Positions 46,207 through 55,553 of a stretch of DNA of 64,000 bases are shown here, in pieces. The DNA lies in the NCBI RefSeq assembly GCF_027111275.1, contig NZ_CP114286.1, forward strand, positions 434,001 through 498,000. Reading direction: 5' to 3'. The notes beneath the pieces are model-generated. The model did no database searches. It was given only the letters and a program-made list of their open reading frames with translations, and was not told the DNA's origin. Within the stretch, counting starts at the first letter, position 1. Each line of letters opens with the position of its first letter. The DNA comes from Flavobacterium luteolum (lineage in GTDB: Bacteria > Bacteroidota > Bacteroidia > Flavobacteriales > Flavobacteriaceae). Both the position numbers and the translations under genes were made by a program.

Positions 46207-47193
46207 TTATGTAGACATGATGTCTGACACTCTTAATAATTCTCTATCAATTTCTGATTTTCCTTTGATAGCCTGCTCCAACGGCGTTAAGATCACTTTA
46301 TCTTCACGAAGTCCAACCATATAATTTGATTTTCCTTCAATTAAAGATTCAACTGCTTTAACTCCTAGACGGCTTGCCAAAACACGGTCAAAACAAGACG
46401 GAGAACCACCACGCTGCATGTGTCCTAAAACAGAAACTCTTACATCGTACTCAGGCAAGTTAGCTTCAACGTAATCTTTTAATTCGAATACGTTTTTACC
46501 AATTTTATCTCCCTCTGCAATTACAACTATACTAGATGATTTTCCTGATGCTTTACTTTTTTGAAGTGAATCTAAAAGACGATCTAAACCTAAATCTTCT
46601 TCAGGAATAAGGATTTCTTCTGCTCCTGCACCAATACCTGCATTAAGAGCAATGTGACCAGCATCTCTACCCATAACCTCTACAAAGAAAAGACGATTAT
46701 GAGAACTTGCTGTATCTCTAATTTTATCGATACAGTCTACAACAGTATTTAAAGCGGTATCATACCCTAAAGTAAAACTTGTACCAAAAATATCATTATC
46801 AATTGTACCTGGAATTCCCATTACAGGAAAACCAAATTCTGCATTAAAAATTAATCCTCCTGTGAAACTTCCATCACCACCAATAACAACCAAAGCATCC
46901 ACACCAGCCTTAACAAGATTCTCGTGTGCTTTTTTTCTACCTTCAGGGGTTCTAAACTCAACTGAACGAGCCGATTTTAAGATCGTTCCACCTTTGTTTA
47001 CAATATTATTTACGCTTCGTGGTCCCATTTCTTTGAAGTCTCCTTCAATCATTCCTTGATACCCTCTATAAATTCCGATGCATTCTATATTATGGTATGC
47101 GCAAGTTCGAACAACTGATCGTATTGCAGCATTCATTCCAGGTGAATCTCCTCCTGAGGTAAGAACACCTACTTTTTTTATTGTTTTTGGCAT
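46207..47193 (-). CDS. pfkA: ATP-dependent 6-phosphofructokinase
   Basis: 328 residues. It phosphorylates fructose-6-P. Signs: KVGVLTSGGDSPGMNAAIRS, GIYRGYQGMIEGDF, VIGGDGSFTGGL (ATP/Mg site), GIPGTIDNDIFGTSFTLGYDTAL (catalytic Asp), EVMGRDAGHIAL and LGHMQRGGSPSCFDRVLAS. The Gly after GGDG is followed by Ser, as in the ATP-type enzymes, not the PPi type. Cytosolic tetramer. Together with gapA it forms a glycolytic unit that can take the fructose-6-P from the nagB product. Confidence 0.96.
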   Translation of the reverse strand: MPKTIKKVGVLTSGGDSPGMNAAIRSVVRTCAYHNIECIGIYRGYQGMIEGDFKEMGPRSVNNIVNKGGTILKSARSVEFRTPEGRKKAHENLVKAGVDALVVIGGDGSFTGGLIFNAEFGFPVMGIPGTIDNDIFGTSFTLGYDTALNTVVDCIDKIRDTASSHNRLFFVEVMGRDAGHIALNAGIGAGAEEILIPEEDLGLDRLLDSLQKSKASGKSSSIVVIAEGDKIGKNVFELKDYVEANLPEYDVRVSVLGHMQRGGSPSCFDRVLASRLGVKAVESLIEGKSNYMVGLREDKVILTPLEQAIKGKSEIDRELLRVSDIMST

Positions 47194-47501
47194 TATTTAA
47201 GTATTAAAGTGTAAAATTAGCAAACATTCAGCACTTTTCGGGTTACGATTATCATAAATTAATAAAATCTGTTAAATTCAAACGTTTTCGTTAATAAGTT
47301 TTTTCTAGGAAAAAATTTCATTAAAAATAATAAAACGCTATTTTTTTAATTAAATCGTCAAAATTAACAATACCCTAATGAAGTGTTATAAAAATAGAAT
47401 TTCCCGCTCAAATGGAAAATTTTAAAAGAGTCCCTAAATTTAGCACAAAAAAAACCATTATGAGAATAATGGTTTTATAAAAGGCTATTTTTAACAAAGT
47501 G
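47194..47501. other. AT-rich spacer between pfkA and tamB
   Basis: 308 bp. It contains the tamB terminator near the left part of its 3' end (47451-47476) and the pfkA upstream region. I see no gene and no clear TAnnTTTG box, only TAATTTTA at about 47210-47217 on the minus strand as a weak candidate. Confidence 0.5.
47451..47476 (-). terminator. Terminator after tamB
   Basis: AAAACCATTAT (47451-47461) pairs with ATAATGGTTTT (47466-47476). On the minus strand a T-run follows. Confidence 0.82.
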
Positions 47502-50500
47502 TTAATAATCGTTGTCTGGAATTAGTCCTTGATTATTGCTTGGTGTATGTTCCTGTTCTTTTTTCTTCTTTTCTTCTTCTTTTTTCTTTTTCTCCTCCTC
47601 TTCTTTGGCTTTCTTCTTGCTTTTATCTGAATCTTTCTTACTAGAGAAATTCATATAATCAGGAAGATAGGAATCCTGGAGTTCATCAGAAGCAGAGCCT
47701 TTAACCGCTTTTTCGATTTTATGGTTTTTAAACAGCTTGTTCACAAGCTCGCTAAAGGTATCAAAATCTACTTCGTAAGAAATACCGACACCTTGCGTAT
47801 AACCAATTCCCTGTCCTATATAATTAATATCATTTTCTTTATTAAACAAACGAAGGTTCATTGTACCATCTTCATTTACACGATATAGAATTTCGATATC
47901 TCCAACAATCGCAGATTCGTTAACACCTCCAACAGGAACTCCTAATTTTCCGTTGATCGTGATTCTTTCATTAATCTGAGAAGATATATTAGCCACAAAC
48001 TGTCCATCTACTTCCTGTCCTGTTCTTCTGTCAGCAGCGATATAATTTAAATCGATATTTACTTTATCATTATCCGACTTAATAATGCCTCCCAATAAAC
48101 TAGAAGCTGTTTCTGTCAATGTTCCAGAAAAATCTCCTTGGCTAAATCCGTCGGTACTCATAAACGAACCAGTCGATAATAAATAAAGTGCTTGTGTCTG
48201 ACGAATATCTTTATCGTCTAACTTATATTGTATTTCCGATTTTAAAACATTACTTACCGATGGGAATTGGATATCAAAATTAGGTTCTGGACTCGCCAAA
48301 TCTCCTCTTAATCCAATTACAACTTCTACTGGAACTTTTTTATTGAATGAAGACGTATTATCTAAAAGAACAGCCGGATTGGCCTGAGTTTTATAAACTG
48401 CTTCTAAATTCAGCTGAGCACGCATCGGGTTTCCTTCCCAAATGATCGAACCTCCTTTTTTAACCGTAAACTTTTTATCGATAAGACCACCGTATTTAAA
48501 ATTATAAGTTCCTTCGTATGCCTGGAAATCCCCCCACATATTAAATTTACCTAACGTATTAATTTTAAATAAAAGCGATCCGTATCCTCTTCCTTTCATA
48601 CCATGTCCCGAATTTCGATCTAAAATAACTTCTACTTCGGCATCTGGCGTAATATCAAAATCAAATTCTAGTTCAAGTCCGTTATAATCTCTTGTTTTTT
48701 CGACAATTCCGTTCTCTAGATTATATTTTTCTTTTGGCGTTACAAAATGAATCCAGCTACTTTCACCAACACTTTGTGTATTATTAATTGGAATCTTGAC
48801 TTCGGTACCCTTTTCAGATTTTGCATCTACCTTAATAAACAACCCCTCTACAGGACCTTTTATACTGGCCGTTCCGTTTATGAATGCTGTTCCGAAATAA
48901 GCTGCATCATCACTATCTTTTGTATCCAGTGCCACTAAACGCTTAGAAGTAATTTTTAAATCTAATTTCCAATCGCCAAAATTATTATGTTCGATACTTC
49001 CATTCAACAGACCTTTTGTGCCATATTTAGTATCTGTTAACTGATTATTTCTAAAGAGGAATTTTTCATTAGTCAAATCAATAACGGTTCGATCACTTAA
49101 TTCATAATCGGTATTTAGATACGGAATCGTCATTCCTGCTTTTTCAACATACAAACGGCCGTTGATTTCCGGTTTTTTCAAATTACCGACAACAGCGGCA
49201 TTTCCAGAAACAGAACCGCGAACATTAGACAAAACATCGCCTCCGACAGTTCCTAAAGTAGCCAGATTGAAACCTTCTAGTTTTAGGCTCATATCCAAGA
49301 TGGTTTCTTTATTCTCTACAGCAAAAGTTCCGTTTGCTCTAAATGATTCTGTAAAACCATTTTGAATCGATGAATTAACGGTGAATTTCTTAAAAGATTC
49401 ATCACCAGAAATATCAAAATTAAGCGTACCTAGTTCCGTCTTGTTCATCACAAGATGATCAATCTTTATGGATGCTGTGGGCTGATAAACATTTTTATTC
49501 TGCTTATAATTGACATTTCCATTCAAATTACCATTAAATACAAACTTAGAATTGACGGGGGTTATTTTATTAATATCAACATCTTCAAAAGTCAGTTCGA
49601 GATCTTTATAATCTGCTCCTTTTATAACTCCGTTTAAATCAATTTTCTGATTTTCATGAGATAAAACGATATTATCAAACGTGAAATTTTTAAAGAACTG
49701 ATCAAAAATAATCTGATTATCTTTTTCAGCATCTTCGTTTAAGTACCAGATATAGTCCTTAAACTTCATTTCCGATTTCTTGATTCCGACAATATTATTT
49801 TTACTCTTATCTATCGTATGATATAAATCTAGGTTAAAATAATCTTCTCCTTTATCACCGCCTTTAAACTCAGAACGAACAAAAAGCGTGTCATTTGCTG
49901 TAACGTTAATCAAGTTAAAATCGCGTATTTTATAATAAGGAGTTTTTATACTGTCTAACTCGACATAAGCATTATAAAGCGGATTCTTATTATCAATATT
50001 GATACGAATATTATCAAACGTATTTTTGTCTGCTGTAATTTTTTTCGATCTAAAACGGAATTTAAATTCTTGCAAGTCAGAATCTATTTTCCCTCGTACA
50101 ACTGTAGACGAATCAATATTTATTTCTGGATAAAGCATTTCGACCACTTTGTCGTAAACGCGGAAATTAAAGGTTAAAAATTGCCCTTTTTTCAACTTAT
50201 AGGGCTTATAATTGGTATATAAGCTTCCCACAGAATTCATAACCAATTTATCCAATTGGTCAAATCTAAATTTACCCACAATTTTCCCGTCAACAACATC
50301 ATTCGAGCTAATAGTTATTGTTCTCAAACGATCTGCATCGAAACTGGAATTCAAATTTACCTGATCAAAAACATAAGTCGCTTTTGGATTCTGGTATTCT
50401 GCATCATTAATAAAAATGTCTCCTTGCAGATTTTCAATAGAATTCCCAGACAGCTGAACCACAACATCACCTTTAAAATGTGAAATCGAATCGCCAACGA

Positions 50501-52043
50501 ATTTAAGTTTTCGCAAATCTGAATTTTCAACATTAATATGAAAATCATAACGGTTTTCTCTTTTACTCAAATCAAGCAATCCATCAAAACTCAAATTTAA
50601 GTTCGGATCATTTATCGCAATTTGTCCTTTATAATATGGAAGTTTAAAATTTCCGTTGACTACAATATTATTATATGTGTATTTATTGTAATCCAGCTTT
50701 GCAATATCTCCTTTAATAACCGTATTCAAATATTTTTCAGTAAAACCAACTCCGTCAACATCAAGATTCAACGTTGTTTTACCAATATCTTTTCGATTTA
50801 AAACCGCACCAACATCAAAATTATTTAAAATAATATTTCCCGAATACGATGCTCGGTCAATAAAATCCATATTATTCATATGAAGATCAACTTGTCCGTT
50901 TCCTAAATCAGTAGCAATTTTGAAATCAGTTTCTAATGCTGTAGTTGAAACTTTTGCTTTTCCGACAATATTAAACTTACCAATTCGCTTCATTTCTGCA
51001 GGAAGTCTTTTCCCTAAAACCCCAGGAAGCAAAACAACCAAATCATCATAACTGGAAAGTAGTTTGCTAAACTTTCCATCCATAGAAAACTTCTGCGTTT
51101 TACTGCCCAAAAGATTTCTGAAATTGATTGTTCCATTAATTTTTGATCCATTTGTATCGCTTAGCCTCAATCCTGTAAGCGTCATATTGTTCAATGGACC
51201 GTCTAATTTGGTTTTCAGTTTAAAATGCAGATTTTTACCTAAACCATCATAAAAATGGCGAATATCGTTGGTTGCGACAGAAGAAGAATCTATCAAAACA
51301 TCAAATCGAACTTTATCTGTAAAATCAAGAAAATCTGATGGCTTATAATTTAAAATTGCAACACCATAAATTGAAGATCTTTTGGTTTTAATAGCCAGAT
51401 TTTCAACTTTAATCTGCTTTTTGGTATAACTAAATTTCCCTGCAAAATTAGAAACATACAAACCACGGTGATCCATAAATGAAAATCTGTGAATATTTGT
51501 ATTCACATCTGGTCCGTATAATTTAAACTCACTGATATAAGCATTCAGTTTTGTAAAATCTAGAAATTTAGGAGTCGTTTTATTTTCATCAACAACAGAA
51601 AATCTTCCTTTTTCTATGTAAGCGTTTTTAGCCGTTAAAAGAAAATGTTTTGTTGATTTTTTCTTTGGCGTATTTTCTACCTCAAAAGCTTGAATAAACT
51701 TATTAATGTTGTTTTCATCTTCACCTTTGTACGTTTTCAGATTAAAAATTAAACCTGTAAGGCGTAAATCTCCAAATATTAAATCTCCATCCAACAATCT
51801 GCTGAAACTGGCAATATCGGTCGTAATGATATCCGAATAAATCATCGTTTTTTTATGATGATCTAAAATGGTCACTTTCTTCAATTTTACTCCACCAAAA
51901 ATATTAATTGCCGTTTTTTCAACATTAATATTAACCTTGTAATCTTCGTTTAATGAGTTGGTAACGTAATTGGCAATCTGTGTCTGAACGACAGGAAGAG
52001 ATAATATGATAGCAAGCGCTAACAAAAGTAAAATCAACCCCAT
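47502..52043 (-). CDS. tamB: Translocation/assembly module TamB (DUF490), AsmA-like
   Basis: 1513 residues from the ATG at 52043. N-terminal membrane anchor (about 1-20: MGLILLLLALAIILSLPVVQ), then very long beta-helical AsmA/TamB-type repeats, and the C-terminal DUF490 region (about 1100-1440: FDFDITPDAEVEVILD, GYGSLLFKINTLGKFNMWGD, GLRGDLASPEPNFDIQFPSV). The last 50 residues are Lys/Glu repeats followed by HTPSNNQGLIPDNDY. It is a lipid-transport bridge across the periplasm, partner of a BamA-like TamA not encoded here. The frame stays open 15 codons upstream of ATG with basic residues (KEAIKKVKKIISRIL), suggesting a longer true N-terminus at a non-ATG start. Confidence 0.88.
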   Translation of the reverse strand: MGLILLLLALAIILSLPVVQTQIANYVTNSLNEDYKVNINVEKTAINIFGGVKLKKVTILDHHKKTMIYSDIITTDIASFSRLLDGDLIFGDLRLTGLIFNLKTYKGEDENNINKFIQAFEVENTPKKKSTKHFLLTAKNAYIEKGRFSVVDENKTTPKFLDFTKLNAYISEFKLYGPDVNTNIHRFSFMDHRGLYVSNFAGKFSYTKKQIKVENLAIKTKRSSIYGVAILNYKPSDFLDFTDKVRFDVLIDSSSVATNDIRHFYDGLGKNLHFKLKTKLDGPLNNMTLTGLRLSDTNGSKINGTINFRNLLGSKTQKFSMDGKFSKLLSSYDDLVVLLPGVLGKRLPAEMKRIGKFNIVGKAKVSTTALETDFKIATDLGNGQVDLHMNNMDFIDRASYSGNIILNNFDVGAVLNRKDIGKTTLNLDVDGVGFTEKYLNTVIKGDIAKLDYNKYTYNNIVVNGNFKLPYYKGQIAINDPNLNLSFDGLLDLSKRENRYDFHINVENSDLRKLKFVGDSISHFKGDVVVQLSGNSIENLQGDIFINDAEYQNPKATYVFDQVNLNSSFDADRLRTITISSNDVVDGKIVGKFRFDQLDKLVMNSVGSLYTNYKPYKLKKGQFLTFNFRVYDKVVEMLYPEINIDSSTVVRGKIDSDLQEFKFRFRSKKITADKNTFDNIRINIDNKNPLYNAYVELDSIKTPYYKIRDFNLINVTANDTLFVRSEFKGGDKGEDYFNLDLYHTIDKSKNNIVGIKKSEMKFKDYIWYLNEDAEKDNQIIFDQFFKNFTFDNIVLSHENQKIDLNGVIKGADYKDLELTFEDVDINKITPVNSKFVFNGNLNGNVNYKQNKNVYQPTASIKIDHLVMNKTELGTLNFDISGDESFKKFTVNSSIQNGFTESFRANGTFAVENKETILDMSLKLEGFNLATLGTVGGDVLSNVRGSVSGNAAVVGNLKKPEINGRLYVEKAGMTIPYLNTDYELSDRTVIDLTNEKFLFRNNQLTDTKYGTKGLLNGSIEHNNFGDWKLDLKITSKRLVALDTKDSDDAAYFGTAFINGTASIKGPVEGLFIKVDAKSEKGTEVKIPINNTQSVGESSWIHFVTPKEKYNLENGIVEKTRDYNGLELEFDFDITPDAEVEVILDRNSGHGMKGRGYGSLLFKINTLGKFNMWGDFQAYEGTYNFKYGGLIDKKFTVKKGGSIIWEGNPMRAQLNLEAVYKTQANPAVLLDNTSSFNKKVPVEVVIGLRGDLASPEPNFDIQFPSVSNVLKSEIQYKLDDKDIRQTQALYLLSTGSFMSTDGFSQGDFSGTLTETASSLLGGIIKSDNDKVNIDLNYIAADRRTGQEVDGQFVANISSQINERITINGKLGVPVGGVNESAIVGDIEILYRVNEDGTMNLRLFNKENDINYIGQGIGYTQGVGISYEVDFDTFSELVNKLFKNHKIEKAVKGSASDELQDSYLPDYMNFSSKKDSDKSKKKAKEEEEKKKKEEEKKKKEQEHTPSNNQGLIPDNDY

Positions 52044-52153
52044 TAGGATTCGTGATATTATTTTCTTTACTTTTTTGATAGCTTCTTTAATTTTAGTTTT
52101 TCTTTAATTTATTTTGAACAGACAAAGAGCTGCTGTTTTTGATAAAAATTCTT

Positions 52154-52161
52154 TAATTTTG
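52154..52161 (+). promoter_or_regulatory. -7 box of tsaD
   Basis: TAATTTTG (TAnnTTTG) 70 bp before the ATG, in the divergent gap with tamB. No good -33 TTG at the usual distance. Confidence 0.4.
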
Positions 52162-52231
52162 GGGCACAGCTTAAATCAAAGAAATATAATCATTTGATTT
52201 GTCAAATATAATTCAAAATTTGTGCCTTTAT

Positions 52232-53254
52232 ATGCAAAATCAAGAGGTTTTTATTCTAGCCATCGAAAGTTCATGCGATGATACTGCTGCCGCGGTTCTA
52301 CATAACGACAAAGTATTGTCAAATGTTGTAGCCAATCAATTAATTCATAATCAATACGGAGGTGTTGTTCCTGAATTGGCTTCCCGAGCACATCAGCAGA
52401 ATATTGTCCCTGTGATCGATGCTGCACTTCGTAAAGCAAATGTACAAAAAGAACAGTTAAGCGCAATCGCATTTACACAAGGTCCAGGTCTAATGGGATC
52501 TTTATTGGTGGGAACTTCTTTCAGTAAATCATTATCATTAGCCTTAAATATTCCGTTAATTGCTGTAAATCACATGCATGCTCATATATTGGCTCATTTT
52601 ATTGACGAAGAAGGCTATGATAAGCCAGAATTTCCTTTTTTAGCTTTAACGATAAGTGGCGGACATACCCAAATTGTAAAAGTGAATAGTTTTTTTGATA
52701 TGGAAATTATTGGAGAAACTACAGATGATGCTGTTGGCGAAGCTTTTGATAAAAGTGCTAAAATTCTTGGACTTCCTTATCCTGGCGGACCTTTGATTGA
52801 TAAATATGCGAAAGAAGGAAATCCGAAAGCGTTTCCTTTTACAAAACCGAAAGTTCCGGGATTAGATTTTAGTTTCTCTGGACTAAAAACGGCTATTTTA
52901 TATTTCATTCAAAAAAACAAACAGCAGAATCCGAATTTTATTGAAGAAAATCTAAATGATATTTGTGCTTCTATCCAGCATACCATTATCGAAATTTTGA
53001 TGGATAAAATTAAATTGGCTGTAAAAGAAACTGGAATTACACAAATTGCAATTGGCGGTGGAGTTTCGGCAAATTCGGGAATTAGAAATACGCTAAAAGA
53101 AACTGAAAGCAAATACGGCTGGAAAACTTTTATTCCAAAATTTGAATATACAACAGACAATGCTGCAATGATTGGAATTGTAGGTTACCAAAAATACTTA
53201 TCTAATCGTTTTGAAACTTCTGCGGTGGTTTCTAAAGCAAGAATCCAATTTTAA
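52232..53254 (+). CDS. tsaD: tRNA A37 threonylcarbamoyltransferase TsaD
   Basis: 340 residues from the ATG at 52232 (MQNQEVFILAIESSCDDTAA). An upstream ATG at 52199 is not needed. It adds the threonylcarbamoyl group to A37 of ANN-reading tRNAs with TsaB and TsaE, which are not in the window. Signs: FILAIESSCDDT, GVVPELASRAHQQN (His), VNHMHAHILAHF (metal ligand His), LALTISGGHTQIVKV, DDAVGEAFDKSAKILG, GLDFSFSGLKTA and AIGGGVSANSGIRNTL. Iron-binding residues are intact. The rsmE gene starts 3 bp after its stop, so they form an operon of RNA-modification genes. Confidence 0.96.
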   Translation: MQNQEVFILAIESSCDDTAAAVLHNDKVLSNVVANQLIHNQYGGVVPELASRAHQQNIVPVIDAALRKANVQKEQLSAIAFTQGPGLMGSLLVGTSFSKSLSLALNIPLIAVNHMHAHILAHFIDEEGYDKPEFPFLALTISGGHTQIVKVNSFFDMEIIGETTDDAVGEAFDKSAKILGLPYPGGPLIDKYAKEGNPKAFPFTKPKVPGLDFSFSGLKTAILYFIQKNKQQNPNFIEENLNDICASIQHTIIEILMDKIKLAVKETGITQIAIGGGVSANSGIRNTLKETESKYGWKTFIPKFEYTTDNAAMIGIVGYQKYLSNRFETSAVVSKARIQF

Positions 53255-53257
53255 ATC

Positions 53258-53962
53258 ATGCAGTTATTTTTTAATCCGAATATAGACGAGACAACCGAAA
53301 GTTTTTCTTTTGACAAAGAAGAAAGCCGTCACATTATAAAAGTCCTTAGAAAAAAAGATGCAGATATTCTGCATGTTACAAATGGTTCTGGATTATTGTT
53401 TGAAACTCAGATTACTTTGGCTTCAGATAATAAATGTATTGTTGAAGTTCTCAACATTACGAACGCTGAAAAACCAAAATTTCATTTGCATTTGGCCGTT
53501 GCGCCAACTAAAATGAATGATCGTTTTGAATGGTTTTTGGAAAAAGCAACCGAAATCGGAATTCAGGAAATCACGCCAATTTTCTGCGATCGTTCTGAAC
53601 GAAAAGTGATTAATCGTGATCGTTTTGAAAAAATCATTCTTTCGGCAATGAAACAATGCAACGAAACTTTTCTTCCAAAATTAAATGAAGCTATTTCGTT
53701 TAAAGAGTTCATTAAGCAAAAGCAAAATGGCTTACAATTAATTGCACATTGCGAAGAAACAGACAAAAAATCACTAAAAGAAGTTCTAAAACCAAATGAA
53801 GATGTTACCATTTTAATTGGACCGGAAGGCGATTTTTCCGAAAAAGAAATTGCGTTAGCATTAGAAAATAATTACAAACCTGTAACTTTAGGAAATACCC
53901 GTTTAAGAACAGAAACAGCTGCTGTTGTAGCTTGTCATAGTGTTGTTTTTTTTAATGAATAA
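53258..53962 (+). CDS. rsmE: 16S rRNA (uracil1498-N3)-methyltransferase
   Basis: 234 residues. The N-terminal PUA-like domain (about 1-75: KEESRHIIKVLRKKDADILH) and C-terminal SPOUT domain (75-234) are in the RsmE order. SPOUT signs: HLAVAPTKMNDRFEWFLEKA (in parts), IGIQEITPIFCDRSERK, LIGPEGDFSEKEIALAL and LGNTRLRTETAAVVACHSV, which form the knot and SAM site. It methylates U1498 in the 30S decoding region. Cytosolic dimer. Co-transcribed with tsaD (3-bp gap). Confidence 0.95.
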   Translation: MQLFFNPNIDETTESFSFDKEESRHIIKVLRKKDADILHVTNGSGLLFETQITLASDNKCIVEVLNITNAEKPKFHLHLAVAPTKMNDRFEWFLEKATEIGIQEITPIFCDRSERKVINRDRFEKIILSAMKQCNETFLPKLNEAISFKEFIKQKQNGLQLIAHCEETDKKSLKEVLKPNEDVTILIGPEGDFSEKEIALALENNYKPVTLGNTRLRTETAAVVACHSVVFFNE

Positions 53963-53981
53963 ATAAATTAATCGTACAAAG

Positions 53982-54083
53982 TTTGTCATCCTGAGGAACG
54001 AAGGATCTCACTCGATTAGACAAAGATTGGCAACAAACGGCGAGGAATTTCTAGTGTGATCCTTCATTGCTCAGGATGACAAA
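53982..54083. repeat. Inverted-repeat (MITE/REP-like) element B
   Basis: Perfect 14-bp terminal inverted repeats TTTGTCATCCTGAG (53982-53995) and CTCAGGATGACAAA (54070-54083), 102 bp in total, in the gap between rsmE and the DUF4159 gene. Internal arms carry GAAGGATC...GATCCTTC. Near each end a small hairpin ATCCT-GAGGAACGA-AGGAT (left) or its variant ATCCT-GAGCAATGA-AGGAT (right arm, minus strand) can form. It resembles element A at 2929-3057 with the stem bases exchanged in a compensatory way. Confidence 0.82.
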
Positions 54084-54121
54084 AAAAAGGCTTTTACACA
54101 TATCAGAGCACTAAAAATATT

Positions 54122-54760
54122 ATGAAAAAAATATTCTATCTATTTTTACTAATTTCACTCTCTTCTTTTTCTCAAGAAATTGCTTTGCTAAAATACAGCG
54201 GTGGTGGCGATTGGTATGCAAATCCAACTTCTTTGCCTAATCTAATTAGTTTTTGCAATGCCAATATAAATACTCGTATTAAAAACAAACCTTCGACTGT
54301 AGAACCAAGTAATCCAGATTTGTTTTCGTATCCTTTTGTGCACATGACAGGTCACGGAAATGTTGTTTTTAGCGATTCTGACGTAGCCAACTTAAGAAAC
54401 TATCTTACAGCCGGCGGTTTTCTGCATATTGATGACAATTATGGAATGGATCAATATATTCGAAAAGAAATCAAAAAAATATTTCCAAATAATAATTTAG
54501 TAGAGCTTCCAGCAAATCATCCAATTTTTCAAAAACCGTTTCCTTTCCCAAACGGATTGCCAAAAATTCATGAACATGACGGAACGCGTCCGCAGGCATT
54601 TGGCATTTTTACAGACAATAAATTGGTTCTACTTTATACTTATGAATGTGATTTGGGCGATGGCTGGGAAGATCCCGAAGTTCATAACGATCCGGCAAAC
54701 GTAAGAGACAAAGCCCTAAAAATGGGCGCAAACATTATCAATTATATTTTTACCAATTAA
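54122..54760 (+). CDS. DUF4159-domain protein
   Basis: 212 residues with signal peptide MKKIFYLFLLISLSSFSQ. Signs of the DUF4159 family: LLKYSGGGDWYANPTSLPNL, FVHMTGHGNVVFSDSDVANL, LRNYLTAGGFLHIDDNYGMD and ELPANHPIFQKPFPFPNG. The fold is ThiJ/PfpI or glutaminase-like and the domain is of unknown function, probably periplasmic here. It lies in a short plus-strand row with the TrmH methylase gene starting 10 bp after its stop, so they are co-transcribed. Confidence 0.82.
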   Translation: MKKIFYLFLLISLSSFSQEIALLKYSGGGDWYANPTSLPNLISFCNANINTRIKNKPSTVEPSNPDLFSYPFVHMTGHGNVVFSDSDVANLRNYLTAGGFLHIDDNYGMDQYIRKEIKKIFPNNNLVELPANHPIFQKPFPFPNGLPKIHEHDGTRPQAFGIFTDNKLVLLYTYECDLGDGWEDPEVHNDPANVRDKALKMGANIINYIFTN

Positions 54761-54770
54761 ATTTTAGAAA

Positions 54771-55268
54771 GTGCAGCTTACTCACGAAGAAAATCAATTT
54801 GAAAGAAAAACATTTCCCATTACTTTGATATGTGATCATATTTATTTTCAGCAGAATATTGGTTCTTTATTCAGAATTTCTGAAGCTTTTGGAGTTGAAA
54901 ATATTATTTTTTTCGGAAAAGATATTCCGCTTACACCTCGCAAAATCAACAAAACTTCTAGAAGCACACATCTTCATGTTTCGCATTCTGTAATAGAAGA
55001 CTACAATGAGCTTCACTCCTTTTTAACCGCTAATGACTTTGAAATTATTGCTTTAGAAATAACTTCAAACAGTAAACCTTTGAAAGAAGTTACGATTCCT
55101 GAAAACAAAAAAATTGCGCTTTTGATTGGAAGTGAAATTAACGGAATATCTGAAGAACTTCTTAAACTTTCTAATCAAATCGTGCATATCAATATGTTTG
55201 GCAAAAACAGCAGTATGAATGTGGTGCAGGCTGCGAGTATTGCGCTTTACGAGATTACTTCTTTATAA
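54771..55268 (+). CDS. TrmH/SpoU-family RNA methyltransferase
   Basis: 165 residues; the start is GTG (MQLTHEENQFERKTFPITL). SpoU motifs: NIGSLFRISEAFGVENI (motif 1), LLIGSEINGIS (motif 2) and FGKNSSMNVVQAASIALYE (motif 3), with the C-terminal knot. It methylates a 2'-OH of tRNA or rRNA. The exact target (such as tRNA G18) cannot be decided, since the sequence lacks the N-terminal RNA-binding extension of TrmH. Cytosolic. Translation is likely coupled to the upstream DUF4159 gene. Confidence 0.9.
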   Translation: MQLTHEENQFERKTFPITLICDHIYFQQNIGSLFRISEAFGVENIIFFGKDIPLTPRKINKTSRSTHLHVSHSVIEDYNELHSFLTANDFEIIALEITSNSKPLKEVTIPENKKIALLIGSEINGISEELLKLSNQIVHINMFGKNSSMNVVQAASIALYEITSL

Positions 55269-55487
55269 AAAATCATTCTTCAAGCATTTTGTTTCATTTT
55301 TTGCATCAATTTAACCGTTTTAAATTATCGATAAAGTACAGATAATCAAGACGAAATACATTTAAAAAACACAAAAGAAAGAAAAAACTTATTAATATTT
55401 TTATTTCTTTTTTTGTAGGAATCAGTATCTGTAAGGGTTTGCAAAATTTCTGACAAAATATTCTTTGTAATATTTTTCCACGATATT

Positions 55488-55542
55488 TTTTTGTTATAAA
55501 ATTGCTGCAATGTTTAACTAATCAACATTTTTATAACAAAAA
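55488..55542 (+). promoter_or_regulatory. 14-bp inverted repeat in the leader of the metalloprotease gene
   Basis: TTTTTGTTATAAAA (55488-55501) and TTTTATAACAAAAA (55529-55542) are exact reverse complements separated by 27 bp, ending 11 bp before the ATG. It may be an operator or an RNA stem that hides the start. The rest of the 285-bp gap is plain AT-rich DNA. Confidence 0.5.
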
Positions 55543-55553
55543 CCCAAATTATT

